Shown: piece by piece, positions 27,373 through 36,458 of the stretch
Layout: each line of letters begins with the position of its first letter
How positions within the stretch are numbered: position 1 is the stretch's first letter
Assembly (NCBI RefSeq): GCF_014302995.1
Contig: NZ_CP060295.1
Coordinates: 3,401,501-3,465,500 of the forward strand
Length of the DNA stretch: 64,000 nucleotides
Reading direction: 5' to 3'
Source: Variovorax sp. PAMC26660
Lineage (GTDB): Bacteria > Pseudomonadota > Gammaproteobacteria > Burkholderiales > Burkholderiaceae_C
Program-made: the position numbers and the translations under genes
The notes under the pieces: model-generated
Told to the model about the DNA's origin: nothing
The model's input: the letters and a program-made list of their open reading frames with translations, nothing else
Database searches by the model: none

Positions 27373-28305
27373 TTACAGCGTGGTCACCAGTTCGGGCACA
27401 GCCACGAACAGGTCGGCCACGAGGCCATAGTCGGCCACCGAGAAGATCGGCGCTTCTTCGTCCTTGTTGATCGCCACGATCACCTTGGAGTCCTTCATGC
27501 CGGCCAGATGCTGGATCGCACCCGAGATGCCCGCTGCGATGTACAGCTGCGGCGCGACGATCTTGCCCGTCTGGCCCACTTGCCAGTCGTTCGGGGCGTA
27601 GCCTGCGTCCACTGCAGCGCGGCTGGCACCTAAGCCGGCGTTGAGCTTGTCGGCCAGCGGGGCCATCACTTCGGTGAACTTCTCGGCGCTGCCCAAGGCA
27701 CGGCCACCCGAGACGATGATCTTGGCCGCCGTCAGTTCGGGGCGTTCGCTCTTGGTGACTTCACGGCCCACGAAGCTGCTCTTGCCGCTGTCGGCCACAC
27801 CTTCGGCCGTTTCGACGGTGGCGTTGCCGCCTGTGGCTGCTGCGGCGTCGAAGCCGGTCGTGCGAACGGTGATTACCTTGGTGGCATCGCTGCTCTGCAT
27901 CGTGGCAATCGCGTTGCCTGCGTAGATCGGACGCTCGAAGGTGTCGGGGCTGTCCACCTTGGTGATGTCGCTGATCTGCGCCACATCCAGCTTGGCCGCC
28001 ACGCGCGGGGCGACGTTCTTGCCGTTGGCGGTCGAGGGGAACAGGATGTGGCTGTAGTTGCCGGCGATGGCCAGCACTTGAGCGGCGACGTTCTCGGCGA
28101 GGTTTTCAGCGAGGCTCGGGCTGTCGGCGGCGATGACCTTGGTGACGCCCACGATCTGGGCGGCGGCCTTGGCAGCTTCGGCGGCGTTGGCACCGGCCAC
28201 AAGGATGTGGACGTCGCCACCGCAAGCCAGCGCTGCGGTCACGGTGTTGAGGGTGGCCGGCTTGATGCTGGCGTGGTCGTGTTCGGCAATGACGAGTGCG
28301 GTCAT
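27373..28305 (-). CDS. etfA: electron transfer flavoprotein alpha subunit
   Basis: 310 residues, the expected length. The C-terminal FAD-binding domain carries [12 protein letters not shown] (about 193-204), [27 protein letters not shown] (about 243-258) and the closing [19 protein letters not shown]. It pairs with EtfB to accept electrons from acyl-CoA dehydrogenases and pass them to ETF-quinone oxidoreductase. Fourteen bases downstream of etfB, and in the same block as two acyl-CoA dehydrogenases. Confidence 0.94.
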   Translation of the reverse strand: MTALVIAEHDHASIKPATLNTVTAALACGGDVHILVAGANAAEAAKAAAQIVGVTKVIAADSPSLAENLAENVAAQVLAIAGNYSHILFPSTANGKNVAPRVAAKLDVAQISDITKVDSPDTFERPIYAGNAIATMQSSDATKVITVRTTGFDAAAATGGNATVETAEGVADSGKSSFVGREVTKSERPELTAAKIIVSGGRALGSAEKFTEVMAPLADKLNAGLGASRAAVDAGYAPNDWQVGQTGKIVAPQLYIAAGISGAIQHLAGMKDSKVIVAINKDEEAPIFSVADYGLVADLFVAVPELVTTL

Positions 28306-28319
28306 GTTCGTTGTCTTCC

Positions 28320-29069
28320 TCAGATCACTTTGGCTTCGTTCTTGAGCTTGTCCACCAGCGTTGCAACGTCAGGCACCTTGATGCCTGCCCCGCGCTTGGG
28401 CGGCTCGCTGACCTTCAAGGTCTTCAGGCGCGGCTTGACGTCCACACCCAGGTCTTCGGGCTTGAAGACGTCGAGCTGCTTCTTCTTGGCCTTCATGATG
28501 TTGGGCAAGGTGACGTAGCGCGGCTCGTTCAGGCGCAGGTCGGTCGTGATGACGGCTGGCAGGCTCAGGGAGATGGTCTCCAGGCCGCCATCGACTTCAC
28601 GCGTCACAGTGGCCTTGTCGCCAGCAACTTCGACCTTCGAGGCGAAGGTGGCTTGCGGCAGGTCGGCCAGCGCAGCCAGCATCTGGCCCGTTTGATTGGC
28701 ATCGTCATCGATGGCTTGCTTGCCCAGGATGATGAGCGAGGGCTGTTCCTTGTCCACCAGCGCCTTGAGCAGCTTGGCCACAGCCAGCGGCTGCAGCTCT
28801 TCGGTGGTTTCAACGAGGATGCCGCGATCGGCACCGATGGCCATGGCCGTGCGCAGGGTTTCCTGGCACTTGGCATCGCCGCAGGACACGACGATCACTT
28901 CGGTCGCAATGCCCTTTTCTTTCAGGCGAACCGCCTCTTCGACGGCAATCTCGTCGAAGGGGTTCATGCTCATCTTGACGTTGGCAATGTCCACCCCGGT
29001 GCCGTCGCTCTTGACGCGCACCTTCACGTTGTAATCGACGACCCGTTTGACAGGCACAAGAATCTTCAT
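28320..29069 (-). CDS. etfB: electron transfer flavoprotein beta subunit
   Basis: 249 residues, standard for EtfB. Starts [15 protein letters not shown], with [18 protein letters not shown] (about 36-53) and the signature region with [13 protein letters not shown] and the docking loop [16 protein letters not shown] (about 175-190) ending in KAKKK. Forms the ETF heterodimer with EtfA and binds AMP. Likely co-transcribed with the acyl-CoA dehydrogenase genes upstream. Confidence 0.95.
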   Translation of the reverse strand: MKILVPVKRVVDYNVKVRVKSDGTGVDIANVKMSMNPFDEIAVEEAVRLKEKGIATEVIVVSCGDAKCQETLRTAMAIGADRGILVETTEELQPLAVAKLLKALVDKEQPSLIILGKQAIDDDANQTGQMLAALADLPQATFASKVEVAGDKATVTREVDGGLETISLSLPAVITTDLRLNEPRYVTLPNIMKAKKKQLDVFKPEDLGVDVKPRLKTLKVSEPPKRGAGIKVPDVATLVDKLKNEAKVI

Positions 29070-29108
29070 GGTTGTGTTCCTTCGAATATCAGATGAGGCA
29101 GAAGAGGT

Positions 29109-30107
29109 TTATTCGAGCCGGGCGCCCGACTGCTTGATCAGGCGCTCCCACACCGGGCGCTCGGCCTTCCAGGCGGTGGCGAAGAGTTCGGGCGAGCTGT
29201 CCTTGATCTCGAAGCCCATGGCCGCCACGCGCTCGCGCACGTCGGGCTGCTGCGTGGCCTTGCGCACCTCTTGCGCGATGCGGTCCACGATGGGCTTGGG
29301 CGTCTTGGCGGGCACCGCGATGGCGAGCCAGCCGGTCACGCGGTAGGCCTCGTCCTTCAGGCCTTGCTCGGCCAGCGTGGGCACATCAGGCAGTGTGCTC
29401 ATGCGGCGCTCGCCGCTCACGCCGATGGCGCGGATTTTTCCGGAGTCGATGTGCGGCTTGGCCACCAGTGCGCTGGCATAGGCCATCTGGATCTGGCCGC
29501 CGATCAGGTCCTGCAGCATCGGTGCCTCGCCCTTGTAGGCCACGTGGTTCATGTCGGCCTGCTGCGTGAGGCTCATGTGCGCGCCGGCCAGGTGCGGGTA
29601 GGCGCCCACGCCGTACGAGCCGTAAGCCAGCTTGCCCTTGTTGGCGCTGACGTACTTCAGCAGCTCGGGGCCGGTCTTCACGGGCACGCTCGGATGCACC
29701 ACCAGCACCAGCGGCGCCATCGCGATCTGGTAGACCAGCGTGAGGTCGCGCTGCGTGTCGTAGGGCAGCTTCTCGTACAGGAACTCGTTGGTCATCAGCG
29801 AATTGCTCAGGCCCAGCACGATGGTGTAGCCGTCGGGTGCCGACTTGGCGACCGCGTCGGTGCCGATGATGCCGGCCGCGCCGGGCCTGTTGTCGATGAT
29901 GATGGGCTGGCCCAGGCCGGCCGACATCTTCTGGCCGATCACGCGCGCGAGCACGTCGGTGGCGCCGCCGGCCGCGAAGGGCACGACCATGCGGATCGGC
30001 TTGTTCGGGTAGGTATTCTGAGCCTGCGCGGCAGGCAGTGCGCACAGCGTGGTGACGGCAGCAGCGGCGCACAGCAGGGCACGGCGGTTCGGGATGCGGA
30101 AATTCAT
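29109..30107 (-). CDS. Bug-family (TctC-like) tripartite tricarboxylate receptor, second copy in block
   Basis: 332 residues with a signal peptide (hydrophobic core at about 9-28, ending AAQAQ). Typical Bug features: YPNKPIRMVVPFAAGG (about 33-48), the IIIDNRPGAAG loop, SAPDGYTIVLG and the DVPTLAEQG block near residue 245. Bug proteins bind small carboxylates in the periplasm. No TctA/TctB membrane genes are in the window, so this is an orphan receptor, common in this group. It sits between the CoA ligase and etfB genes, so its ligand may be the pathway substrate (inference). Confidence 0.88.
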   Translation of the reverse strand: MNFRIPNRRALLCAAAAVTTLCALPAAQAQNTYPNKPIRMVVPFAAGGATDVLARVIGQKMSAGLGQPIIIDNRPGAAGIIGTDAVAKSAPDGYTIVLGLSNSLMTNEFLYEKLPYDTQRDLTLVYQIAMAPLVLVVHPSVPVKTGPELLKYVSANKGKLAYGSYGVGAYPHLAGAHMSLTQQADMNHVAYKGEAPMLQDLIGGQIQMAYASALVAKPHIDSGKIRAIGVSGERRMSTLPDVPTLAEQGLKDEAYRVTGWLAIAVPAKTPKPIVDRIAQEVRKATQQPDVRERVAAMGFEIKDSSPELFATAWKAERPVWERLIKQSGARLE

Positions 30108-30148
30108 GGCTTGTCTCTGTCTTCTCTCGGTTTCAAAAAATCTTGTGG

Positions 30149-32104
30149 TCACTGCAGCGCGATGCGCGTCTTGAAGGGCAGCGGCTCCAGCGCCTTCTGC
30201 AGCCGTTCCTGCAGTGGCGCGGCCAGCGCGCCCGCGGCCTTCGCATCGATCCGCACGCGCACCAGGCTCTCGCCTTCGGTCGTCACATCGGGTCTTGCGG
30301 CGGCGTCCACGCCGAGTGCCGCGCACACCTCGGCGACCGTCGCGGCCACCACCTGCCGCGCGGCCATGGCGCGCAGCTCGGGCTTGTAGATCTTTCCGAC
30401 GTTGGTCATCGGCATGGTCGCGATCACCGACACCCACTTGGGCCGCGCGGGTGCTTCGTCCACGCGCCCGGCGGTGAAGGCCAGCAGCTCTTCTTCGGTG
30501 GCGGATGCACCGGGCACCAACGTCGCGAAGATCACCGGCAGCTCGCCCGCATAGGCATCGGGTGCGCCGACTGCCGCGCACAACTGAACGGCCGGGTGCG
30601 CGCCCAGCGCGTCCTCGATGGTCTTGGGGTCGATGTTGTGGCCGCTGCGGATGATCAGGTCCTTCGAGCGACCCGTGAGGTTGAGCCGCTGCTCGCTGTC
30701 GATCCAGCCCAGGTCGCCGGTGGCGAGCCAGCCGTCGGCCGTGAAGGCCTTGGCGTTGTCTGCAGGGTCCACGAAACCCGAGAACACGTTCGGCGACTTG
30801 AAGAGCACCATGCCCTGTTCGCCTTGCGGCATCTCGCGGTCGCTCGCGTTGCCGTTCTCGTCGAGCGCCACCACGCGCATCTGCATGTAGGGGAGGCGAA
30901 AGCCCACGCAGCCCGCAGGCCCGTCCACGCCCGGTGGCGTGATGGTCGAGATGCCGGCCATCTCGGTCATGCCCAGGCTTTCGTGCACGTGCAGGCCGAA
31001 CAGGCGCTCGAAGCGCGCGGCCAGTTCGGGGGCGAGCACGGCGGCACCGGTGCGGCAGTAGGTGATGGAGGAAATGTCCGCGCCGTCCAGTGGCACGTTC
31101 GCCAGCGCCGCCAGCACGGTGGGCACGGCCGACAGCGAGGTCGGGCGGTACTTCGCCACCAGCTTCCAGTAGTTGGCCAGCACCTCCTTGTTGCGCAGCA
31201 GCGAGGGCGTGGGAATGATCACTTCCACGCCCGCCGACAGCGACGACAGCGAGGCCGGCAGCACGCCCGCCACATGGAACAGCGGATAGCCGTTGATGGA
31301 GATGCCGTTCTCGTTCATGCCCGCGACCTGCACGCTGGCCCAGGCGGTGAACACCTGTGCGCCATGGCTGTGGCGCGCGAGCTTGGGCGCACCGGTGGTG
31401 CCACCGGTGTGGAAGTAGGCGGCGATGTCGGTGGGTGCGATGTCGCGGCCGCTCACGAGACGGTCGGACGGTTGCGCCGCGCGCAGCACGTCGAACTCGG
31501 CCACGCCTTCGGGCAGCGCACCTGCCGCGCCCGCTGCCTCGTCATGCGGCGCCACGCGCAGCACGGTGGTGAGCGTGGGCACATGCCCGCGCAGGCGCAT
31601 GGCCTTCGACCACATGCCCGATTCGCTGTCCGAGCCATAGGCGATCAGCACCTTGGCACGGCCGGCGGTCATCAGCGCCACCAGCTTCTCGTCGGTCAGC
31701 AGCGGGTTCAGCGGCTGCACGATGCCGGCCGCTTCACCGCCCCAGAGCGCGAGGTGGTATTCAAGGCAGCCCGGCAGCAGCACGGCCACCGCATCGTCGG
31801 GACCCACGCCCAGCGTGTGCAGCAGGTTGGCGGTCTGGTGGATGCGCGCGAGCAACTCGGCGTACGACCAGCGGATCGGTTCGTCCGCCGGGTTGCCGGT
31901 GCGCAGGAAGGTCAGCGCGGTCTTGTTGCCGAAGGCCGCACCGGCGTTGCGAAAGATCTCGTAGGTGCTGCGCACCGTGAGCGCCTGCGCCAAAGGCGTC
32001 TCTTCGAGCTTGTGGATGTCCGCGAGGCTGCGAACGGGAAACGCGGGGCGGAACGGCGCGCCGACCGGGGTCTTGATGTTGTTGTTCTTTTCGTTGTCTG
32101 TCAT
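30149..32104 (-). CDS. AMP-forming acyl-CoA synthetase
   Basis: 651 residues, an ANL-superfamily acyl-CoA ligase. The P-loop HTGGTTGAPK is at 232-241, the A5-like block LGMTEMAGI and the hinge GDLGWIDSEQRLNLTGRSKD follow, and the catalytic lysine K571 is in VGKIYK. It activates a carboxylic acid to its CoA thioester using ATP, the entry step of the pathway encoded by this block, matching PimA in position-independent content. Its length (about 100 residues more than pimeloyl-CoA ligases) is nearer to the long-chain/feruloyl-CoA synthetase group, so the substrate is open. Confidence 0.87.
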   Translation of the reverse strand: MTDNEKNNNIKTPVGAPFRPAFPVRSLADIHKLEETPLAQALTVRSTYEIFRNAGAAFGNKTALTFLRTGNPADEPIRWSYAELLARIHQTANLLHTLGVGPDDAVAVLLPGCLEYHLALWGGEAAGIVQPLNPLLTDEKLVALMTAGRAKVLIAYGSDSESGMWSKAMRLRGHVPTLTTVLRVAPHDEAAGAAGALPEGVAEFDVLRAAQPSDRLVSGRDIAPTDIAAYFHTGGTTGAPKLARHSHGAQVFTAWASVQVAGMNENGISINGYPLFHVAGVLPASLSSLSAGVEVIIPTPSLLRNKEVLANYWKLVAKYRPTSLSAVPTVLAALANVPLDGADISSITYCRTGAAVLAPELAARFERLFGLHVHESLGMTEMAGISTITPPGVDGPAGCVGFRLPYMQMRVVALDENGNASDREMPQGEQGMVLFKSPNVFSGFVDPADNAKAFTADGWLATGDLGWIDSEQRLNLTGRSKDLIIRSGHNIDPKTIEDALGAHPAVQLCAAVGAPDAYAGELPVIFATLVPGASATEEELLAFTAGRVDEAPARPKWVSVIATMPMTNVGKIYKPELRAMAARQVVAATVAEVCAALGVDAAARPDVTTEGESLVRVRIDAKAAGALAAPLQERLQKALEPLPFKTRIALQ

Positions 32105-32146
32105 GTCTGTCTCCTTGATGGTGTCGCCCTGTCGGCCGCCGTTGTT

Positions 32147-33145
32147 TTACTGGTTCGTGATGTGGTTGTCGCGAATGACCTTGCCCCAGCGCTCGAAGTC
32201 CTGCTTCATGCGCACGCCGGTCTGCTCGGGCGTACGGTAGGCCGCGAAGGAGCCCACGCTCTGCAGCTTGTCCTGCACTTCCTTGTCGGCCAGCGCGTTC
32301 TTCAGCGCGGCGCTCATGCGGTCGATCACATCCTTCGGCGTGCCGGCCGGTGCCAGCAGGCCGCCCCACGAGGTGGCGTCGAAGCCGGGGAAGCCTTGCT
32401 CGGCCACCGTCTTCACGTCGGGCAGCAGGCTCACGCGCTGGCCCGAGCCCACCGCAATGGCGCGCAGCTTGCCGGCCTTGATGTGCGGCAGCACGCCCAC
32501 GAGGTCGGAGAACATGGCAGGCACCTGGCCGCCGATCAGGTCGGTCACGGCCGGTGCGCTGCCACGGTAGGGCACGTGCTGCATGTCGAACTTGCCGATG
32601 GTCTTGAGCTGTTCGGTCGTCAGGTGGCCGAAGCTGCCGGCGCCGGCCGTCGTGTAGTTGAGCTTGCCGCCTTCGGCCTTGGCCTTGGCGATCAGGTCCT
32701 GCACGCCGTTCACGTCGGGCAGCGACTTGGGGTTGACCACCAGCACGATCGGCAGGTCGTACACCGAGCCCACAGGCGTGAAGTTCTTGAAGATGTCGTA
32801 ACCGGTCGGGCCATACAGGTGCGAGGCCAGCAGCGTCGGCGTGGCCAGCATCACGAAGGTGTAGCCATCGGGCGCGGCGCGCGCGGCAGTGGCGGCACCC
32901 ACGGTGCCCGAGGCGCCGCTGCGGTTGTCGATCACGATGCTCTGCTTGAGCGCGAGCGACATCTTCTGCGCCACGATGCGCGAGGCCACGTCGGTCGGGC
33001 CGCCGGGCGGGAAGGGCACGATCAGCGTGATCGGCTTGGTGGGCCAGGCTTGTGCGAAGGCAGCGCCGGCCACGAGAGGCAGGGCCAGGGCGAGGAGTGC
33101 GCGGCGAACGGGATTGCGGAGGGAGCGGAAAGCGAGGGAGGCCAT
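32147..33145 (-). CDS. Bug-family (TctC-like) tripartite tricarboxylate receptor, first copy in block
   Basis: 332 residues from the ATG at 33145 (GAAGAAG upstream); a GTG at 33172 would add nine residues before the signal peptide. Signal sequence with core ALLALALPLVAGAAFA, then WPTKPITLIVPFPPGG, the DNRSGASGTVGA loop, AAPDGYTFVML and DVKTVAEQGFPGF. A periplasmic carboxylate receptor, same length as the other Bug gene of this block but clearly divergent from it, so not a recent duplicate. No membrane partner is encoded nearby. Confidence 0.88.
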   Translation of the reverse strand: MASLAFRSLRNPVRRALLALALPLVAGAAFAQAWPTKPITLIVPFPPGGPTDVASRIVAQKMSLALKQSIVIDNRSGASGTVGAATAARAAPDGYTFVMLATPTLLASHLYGPTGYDIFKNFTPVGSVYDLPIVLVVNPKSLPDVNGVQDLIAKAKAEGGKLNYTTAGAGSFGHLTTEQLKTIGKFDMQHVPYRGSAPAVTDLIGGQVPAMFSDLVGVLPHIKAGKLRAIAVGSGQRVSLLPDVKTVAEQGFPGFDATSWGGLLAPAGTPKDVIDRMSAALKNALADKEVQDKLQSVGSFAAYRTPEQTGVRMKQDFERWGKVIRDNHITNQ

Positions 33146-33198
33146 GGACTTCTTCAATTCAGGGGGATTCACGGGATCAGGAATGCAAGGCGTCTTCT

Positions 33199-34407
33199 TC
33201 AGACGACGCCGCTTGTTTTCAGCGCGGCCAGCTTTTCATCCGACAGGCCGAGCAGGGACTGCAGCACGTCGTGCGTGCCTTCGCCCAGGGTGGGCGGCGC
33301 GCTGCGCACGGGCAGGCGCTCGCCATCGAAACGGTAGGGAGGCGCCAGCACGTTGACGGTGCCGGCCACCGGGTGCGGCTGCGTAGTCACGAGGCCGGCG
33401 TCGGTCGCGCGCTTCGATTGCAGCGCTTCGAGCAGGCCCAGCACTTCGCCGCACGGAATGCCTGATGCCGTGAGCTTGGCGAGCAGGTCGACGCGCTTGC
33501 GCTTGGCCAGCTCGGCGTGCAGCTCGGGCAGCAGCACCGCGCGATTGGCCGAGCGCAGGATGTTGGTCTTGAAGCGCTCGTCGGCCGCGAGGTCAGGCCG
33601 CTCGATCACCTCGGTGCAAAAGCGCGCGAACTGGCTGTTGTTGCCCACGGTGATGACCAGCGGACCGTCTTCGGCATCGAACACGCCGTAGGGCACGATC
33701 GACGGATGCGAGTTGCCGTAACGCGGCGGGTCTTCGCCCATCAGCAGCGCTTCGAGGCCGTAGTAGGCGGTGATCATCAGGCCGCAGTCGAACAGCGCCA
33801 TCTCCACATGCCGGCCCTTGCCGGTCTTCTCGCGCTGGTAGAGCGCCGCCAGGATGGCCTGTGCCGAGTACATGCCGGTGAACAGGTCGACGGCCGCCAC
33901 GCCGAACTTCAGCGGCGGCTGGTTGGCTTCGCCGTTCAGCGCCATCAGGCCTGCCTCGCCCTGCACCACGAGGTCATAACCCGGCCGCGCGGCCTCGGGG
34001 CCGGTGCGGTCGTAGCCCGAGATCGAGCAGTAGATGAGGCCCGGCTGTTCCTTGCTCAGTTGCTCATAGCCCAGGCCCAGCTTGTCGATGCCGCCGAACT
34101 TGAAGTTCTGGATCACCACGTCGCATTGCTTGGCCAGGTCGCGCGCGATCTGCTGGCCTTCAGGCGTCTGCAGGTCGAGCGTGACCGAGCGCTTGTTGCG
34201 GTTCACGCTGTTGAAGTAGGCGGTCTCGGTCTTGCCGACGCGTAGGCCCCAGTCGCGCGTGTCGTCGCCGCGGCCCGGGTGCTCCACCTTGATCACTTCG
34301 GCGCCCATGTCGGCCAGCACCATGCCGCACCAGGGGCCCGCGAGGATGCGGGACAGATCGAGGACGCGCACGCCGGCGAGCGGCAGCGAGGAATTCAGTG
34401 AGGACAT
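33199..34407 (-). CDS. CaiB/BaiF-type (family III) CoA-transferase
   Basis: 402 residues from the ATG at 34407. The family III N-terminus is present (AGVRVLDLSRILAGPWCGM at about 11-29; ADMGAEVIKVEHPGRGDDTR at 32-51), and the catalytic aspartate is D174 in AAVDLFTG. It moves CoA between carboxylic acids, e.g. from succinyl-CoA to a dicarboxylate. With the ATP-dependent ligase in the same block this gives two ways to activate the substrate, or the transferase may recycle CoA from an intermediate. Confidence 0.9.
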   Translation of the reverse strand: MSSLNSSLPLAGVRVLDLSRILAGPWCGMVLADMGAEVIKVEHPGRGDDTRDWGLRVGKTETAYFNSVNRNKRSVTLDLQTPEGQQIARDLAKQCDVVIQNFKFGGIDKLGLGYEQLSKEQPGLIYCSISGYDRTGPEAARPGYDLVVQGEAGLMALNGEANQPPLKFGVAAVDLFTGMYSAQAILAALYQREKTGKGRHVEMALFDCGLMITAYYGLEALLMGEDPPRYGNSHPSIVPYGVFDAEDGPLVITVGNNSQFARFCTEVIERPDLAADERFKTNILRSANRAVLLPELHAELAKRKRVDLLAKLTASGIPCGEVLGLLEALQSKRATDAGLVTTQPHPVAGTVNVLAPPYRFDGERLPVRSAPPTLGEGTHDVLQSLLGLSDEKLAALKTSGVV

Positions 34408-34480
34408 GACGGCAACTCCAGAAAGACGAAAAACCTCCGCACCCAGGTGCAAGAGGTTGAAGGGGCGAGCGCGGCGCGTG

Positions 34481-35296
34481 TCAGGACGCGCCTTGCTTCT
34501 GGTGGCGCAGCGCAACGAAGTCGGCCTTGCGTTTGCCAAGGAACGCGCCAATGCCTTCGGCCGCTTCGGCATCGGCCTGTGACTCGACCATGAACACGGC
34601 TTCGGCGTCGAGCTGTTCTTCGAGCGATGCGTGATGCGCCTGTCGGCACAGCGTCTTGATGCGCGCGCTCGCACGCTGCGGGCCGTTCGCCACCTTGGTC
34701 GCGAGCGCGATGGCTTCGGCGAGTGCCGCGCCCTTGTCGGTCAGGCGATTGATGGCGCCCAGTGCGTGCAGGCGTTCGGCCGGCATGCGGTCGCCGGTCA
34801 GGCACATCTCGGTCAGCACCTGGCGCGAGACGAACTCCGACAGGAAGGCCGTGGCGCCACCGTCCGGCGTGAGGCCGACCTTGACGTAGGCGACCGTGTA
34901 GAAGGCATCGCGTGCCGACACGAGCATGTCGCAGGCCAGCGCCATCGACAGGCCCGCGCCTGCAGCGCCGCCTTCGACCGCCGCAATGACCGGCTTGCCG
35001 CAATCGCGGATCGCGCGGATCAGGTTGTGCAGGCCTTCGAGCTTTTCGCGGCGCTCCGATGCGGGCAGCTCGCGGCGCTTGGCCAGCAGGTTCAGGTCGC
35101 CGCCGGAGCAGAAGAAATCGCCCGCGCCGGTGAAGACGACGGCGCCGACTTCGGGGTCGTTCGCGGCATCGGTGAGGGCGGCCGACAGCTCGGCGTACAG
35201 CGTCGGCGTGATCGCATTGCGTGCGGCCGGGTTGCTGTTGGTGAGGATGCGGACGGCACCTTCTTGCGAGATCAACACAGTCTTGTTGTCGCTCAT
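34481..35296 (-). CDS. crotonase-fold enoyl-CoA hydratase/isomerase (PaaG-like)
   Basis: 271 residues. The crotonase fold is clear (GDFFCSGGDLNLL oxyanion loop at 59-71; GGAAGAGLSMALACD at 109-123), but both hydratase glutamates are missing: the Glu144 position is S117 and the Glu164 position is Y137. Instead D145 stands in GLTPDGG, the arrangement of PaaG/enoyl-CoA isomerase types where an Asp is catalytic. A double-bond isomerase is therefore more likely than a hydratase. Its start overlaps the upstream acyl-CoA dehydrogenase stop by ATGA. In the pim operon an equivalent crotonase (PimE) sits at this place. Confidence 0.85.
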   Translation of the reverse strand: MSDNKTVLISQEGAVRILTNSNPAARNAITPTLYAELSAALTDAANDPEVGAVVFTGAGDFFCSGGDLNLLAKRRELPASERREKLEGLHNLIRAIRDCGKPVIAAVEGGAAGAGLSMALACDMLVSARDAFYTVAYVKVGLTPDGGATAFLSEFVSRQVLTEMCLTGDRMPAERLHALGAINRLTDKGAALAEAIALATKVANGPQRASARIKTLCRQAHHASLEEQLDAEAVFMVESQADAEAAEGIGAFLGKRKADFVALRHQKQGAS

Positions 35297-36447
35297 GCCG
35301 CAAGCTCCTTGCCAGACTCTTTGCCCAAGGCGATGTAGCGCTGCAGATGGTGGTCTTCGTCGCCGAGCTGGTGGTCGATCATCATGAGGCGCTTGGCGTA
35401 GTGGGGCAGCGGCAGCTCCCACGTCATGCCGATGCCGCCGTGCATCTGGATGCTTTCCTCCGCCACCAGCGCGCCGATGCGGCCGATGCTGAACTTGGCG
35501 GCCGACAGCGCGCGCTCGCGCGCCACGCGGTCGGTGCCGTCGATGGCGGCTGCGGCATTGATGACGGCCGAGCGGGCCTGTTCGATTTCAAGCAGCAGGT
35601 CGGCCATGCGGTGCTGCAGTGCCTGGAAGCTGCCGATCAGGATGCCGAACTGCTTGCGCGTGCGCAGGTAGTCCAGCGTCGCGGTCTTGGCGGCTTCCAT
35701 CGCGCCCAGCGCTTCGGCGCACAGGGCGAGTACGCCGCGGCCGATGGCGCGTTCCAGCGTGGCGTGGCCTTGGCCTTCAACACCGAGCAATGCATCGGCA
35801 CCGAGCTTCACGCCATCGAGCGTGAGTTCGGCGACACGGCCACCGTCGATGGCGGGGCAGCCGCGCACCGAAAGGCCCGCCGTCTTTGCAGGCACGAGGA
35901 ACAGCGAGATGCCGGCTTCGTCGTCCACGTTGCCCGAGGTGCGGGCCGAGACGAGGAACAGGTCGGCCTGCTCGCCCTGCGGCACGACAGCCTTGGCGCC
36001 CTTCAGCACCCAGCCATCGCCGGTGCGTTCGGCGCGCGTCGAAACGCGCGTGCGTTCGTAGTGCGTGTCGGCTTCATCGTGCGCAAAGGCCGCGACGGTG
36101 ACGCCATTGATGATGTCGCCGATCTTTTCCTTCTGCGCCGCATTGCCGGCAACGCTGATCGCCTCGCCGACCATCATGGCGCCCAGCAGCGGCTCGACCA
36201 CGAGGCCACGGCCCAGTGCCTCGAAGACCACGGCGATGTCGAAGCCGCCGCCGCCGAAGCCGCCATCGGCCTCGCTGAACAGCGCGCCGATCACGCCGAG
36301 TTCGGCGAACTGCTGGAATATTTCCTTGCTGAAACCATGCGCCGACTTCGCGATGCGGTCGCGCGCATCGAAGGCGTACTGCTCGGCGATGAAGCGGTTC
36401 AGGCTGTCGGCGAGCATGCGCCGGTCTTCGGTGTGTGCGAAGTTCAT
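35293..36447 (-). CDS. pimD: acyl-CoA dehydrogenase, small subunit (PimD-like)
   Basis: 384 residues, acyl-CoA dehydrogenase fold. Segments EADGGFGGGGFDIAVVFEALGR (about 60-81; split at GG in the FAD entrance), RTRKQFGILIGSFQALQHR (about 272-290) and the C-terminal QMHGGIGMTWELPLPHYAKRL. It resembles the small subunit of pimeloyl-CoA dehydrogenase and lies directly downstream of the large-subunit-like gene (11-bp gap); such pairs form heteromeric enzymes. Electrons go to the ETF encoded in the same block. Confidence 0.85.
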   Translation of the reverse strand: MNFAHTEDRRMLADSLNRFIAEQYAFDARDRIAKSAHGFSKEIFQQFAELGVIGALFSEADGGFGGGGFDIAVVFEALGRGLVVEPLLGAMMVGEAISVAGNAAQKEKIGDIINGVTVAAFAHDEADTHYERTRVSTRAERTGDGWVLKGAKAVVPQGEQADLFLVSARTSGNVDDEAGISLFLVPAKTAGLSVRGCPAIDGGRVAELTLDGVKLGADALLGVEGQGHATLERAIGRGVLALCAEALGAMEAAKTATLDYLRTRKQFGILIGSFQALQHRMADLLLEIEQARSAVINAAAAIDGTDRVARERALSAAKFSIGRIGALVAEESIQMHGGIGMTWELPLPHYAKRLMMIDHQLGDEDHHLQRYIALGKESGKELAA

Positions 36448-36458
36448 TGCATGTCTCC

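Noticed and set aside
30143..33337. 1064-residue plus-strand frame
   Set aside because: Antisense to the acyl-CoA synthetase and a Bug receptor gene; long stop-free antisense frames are normal at this GC content.
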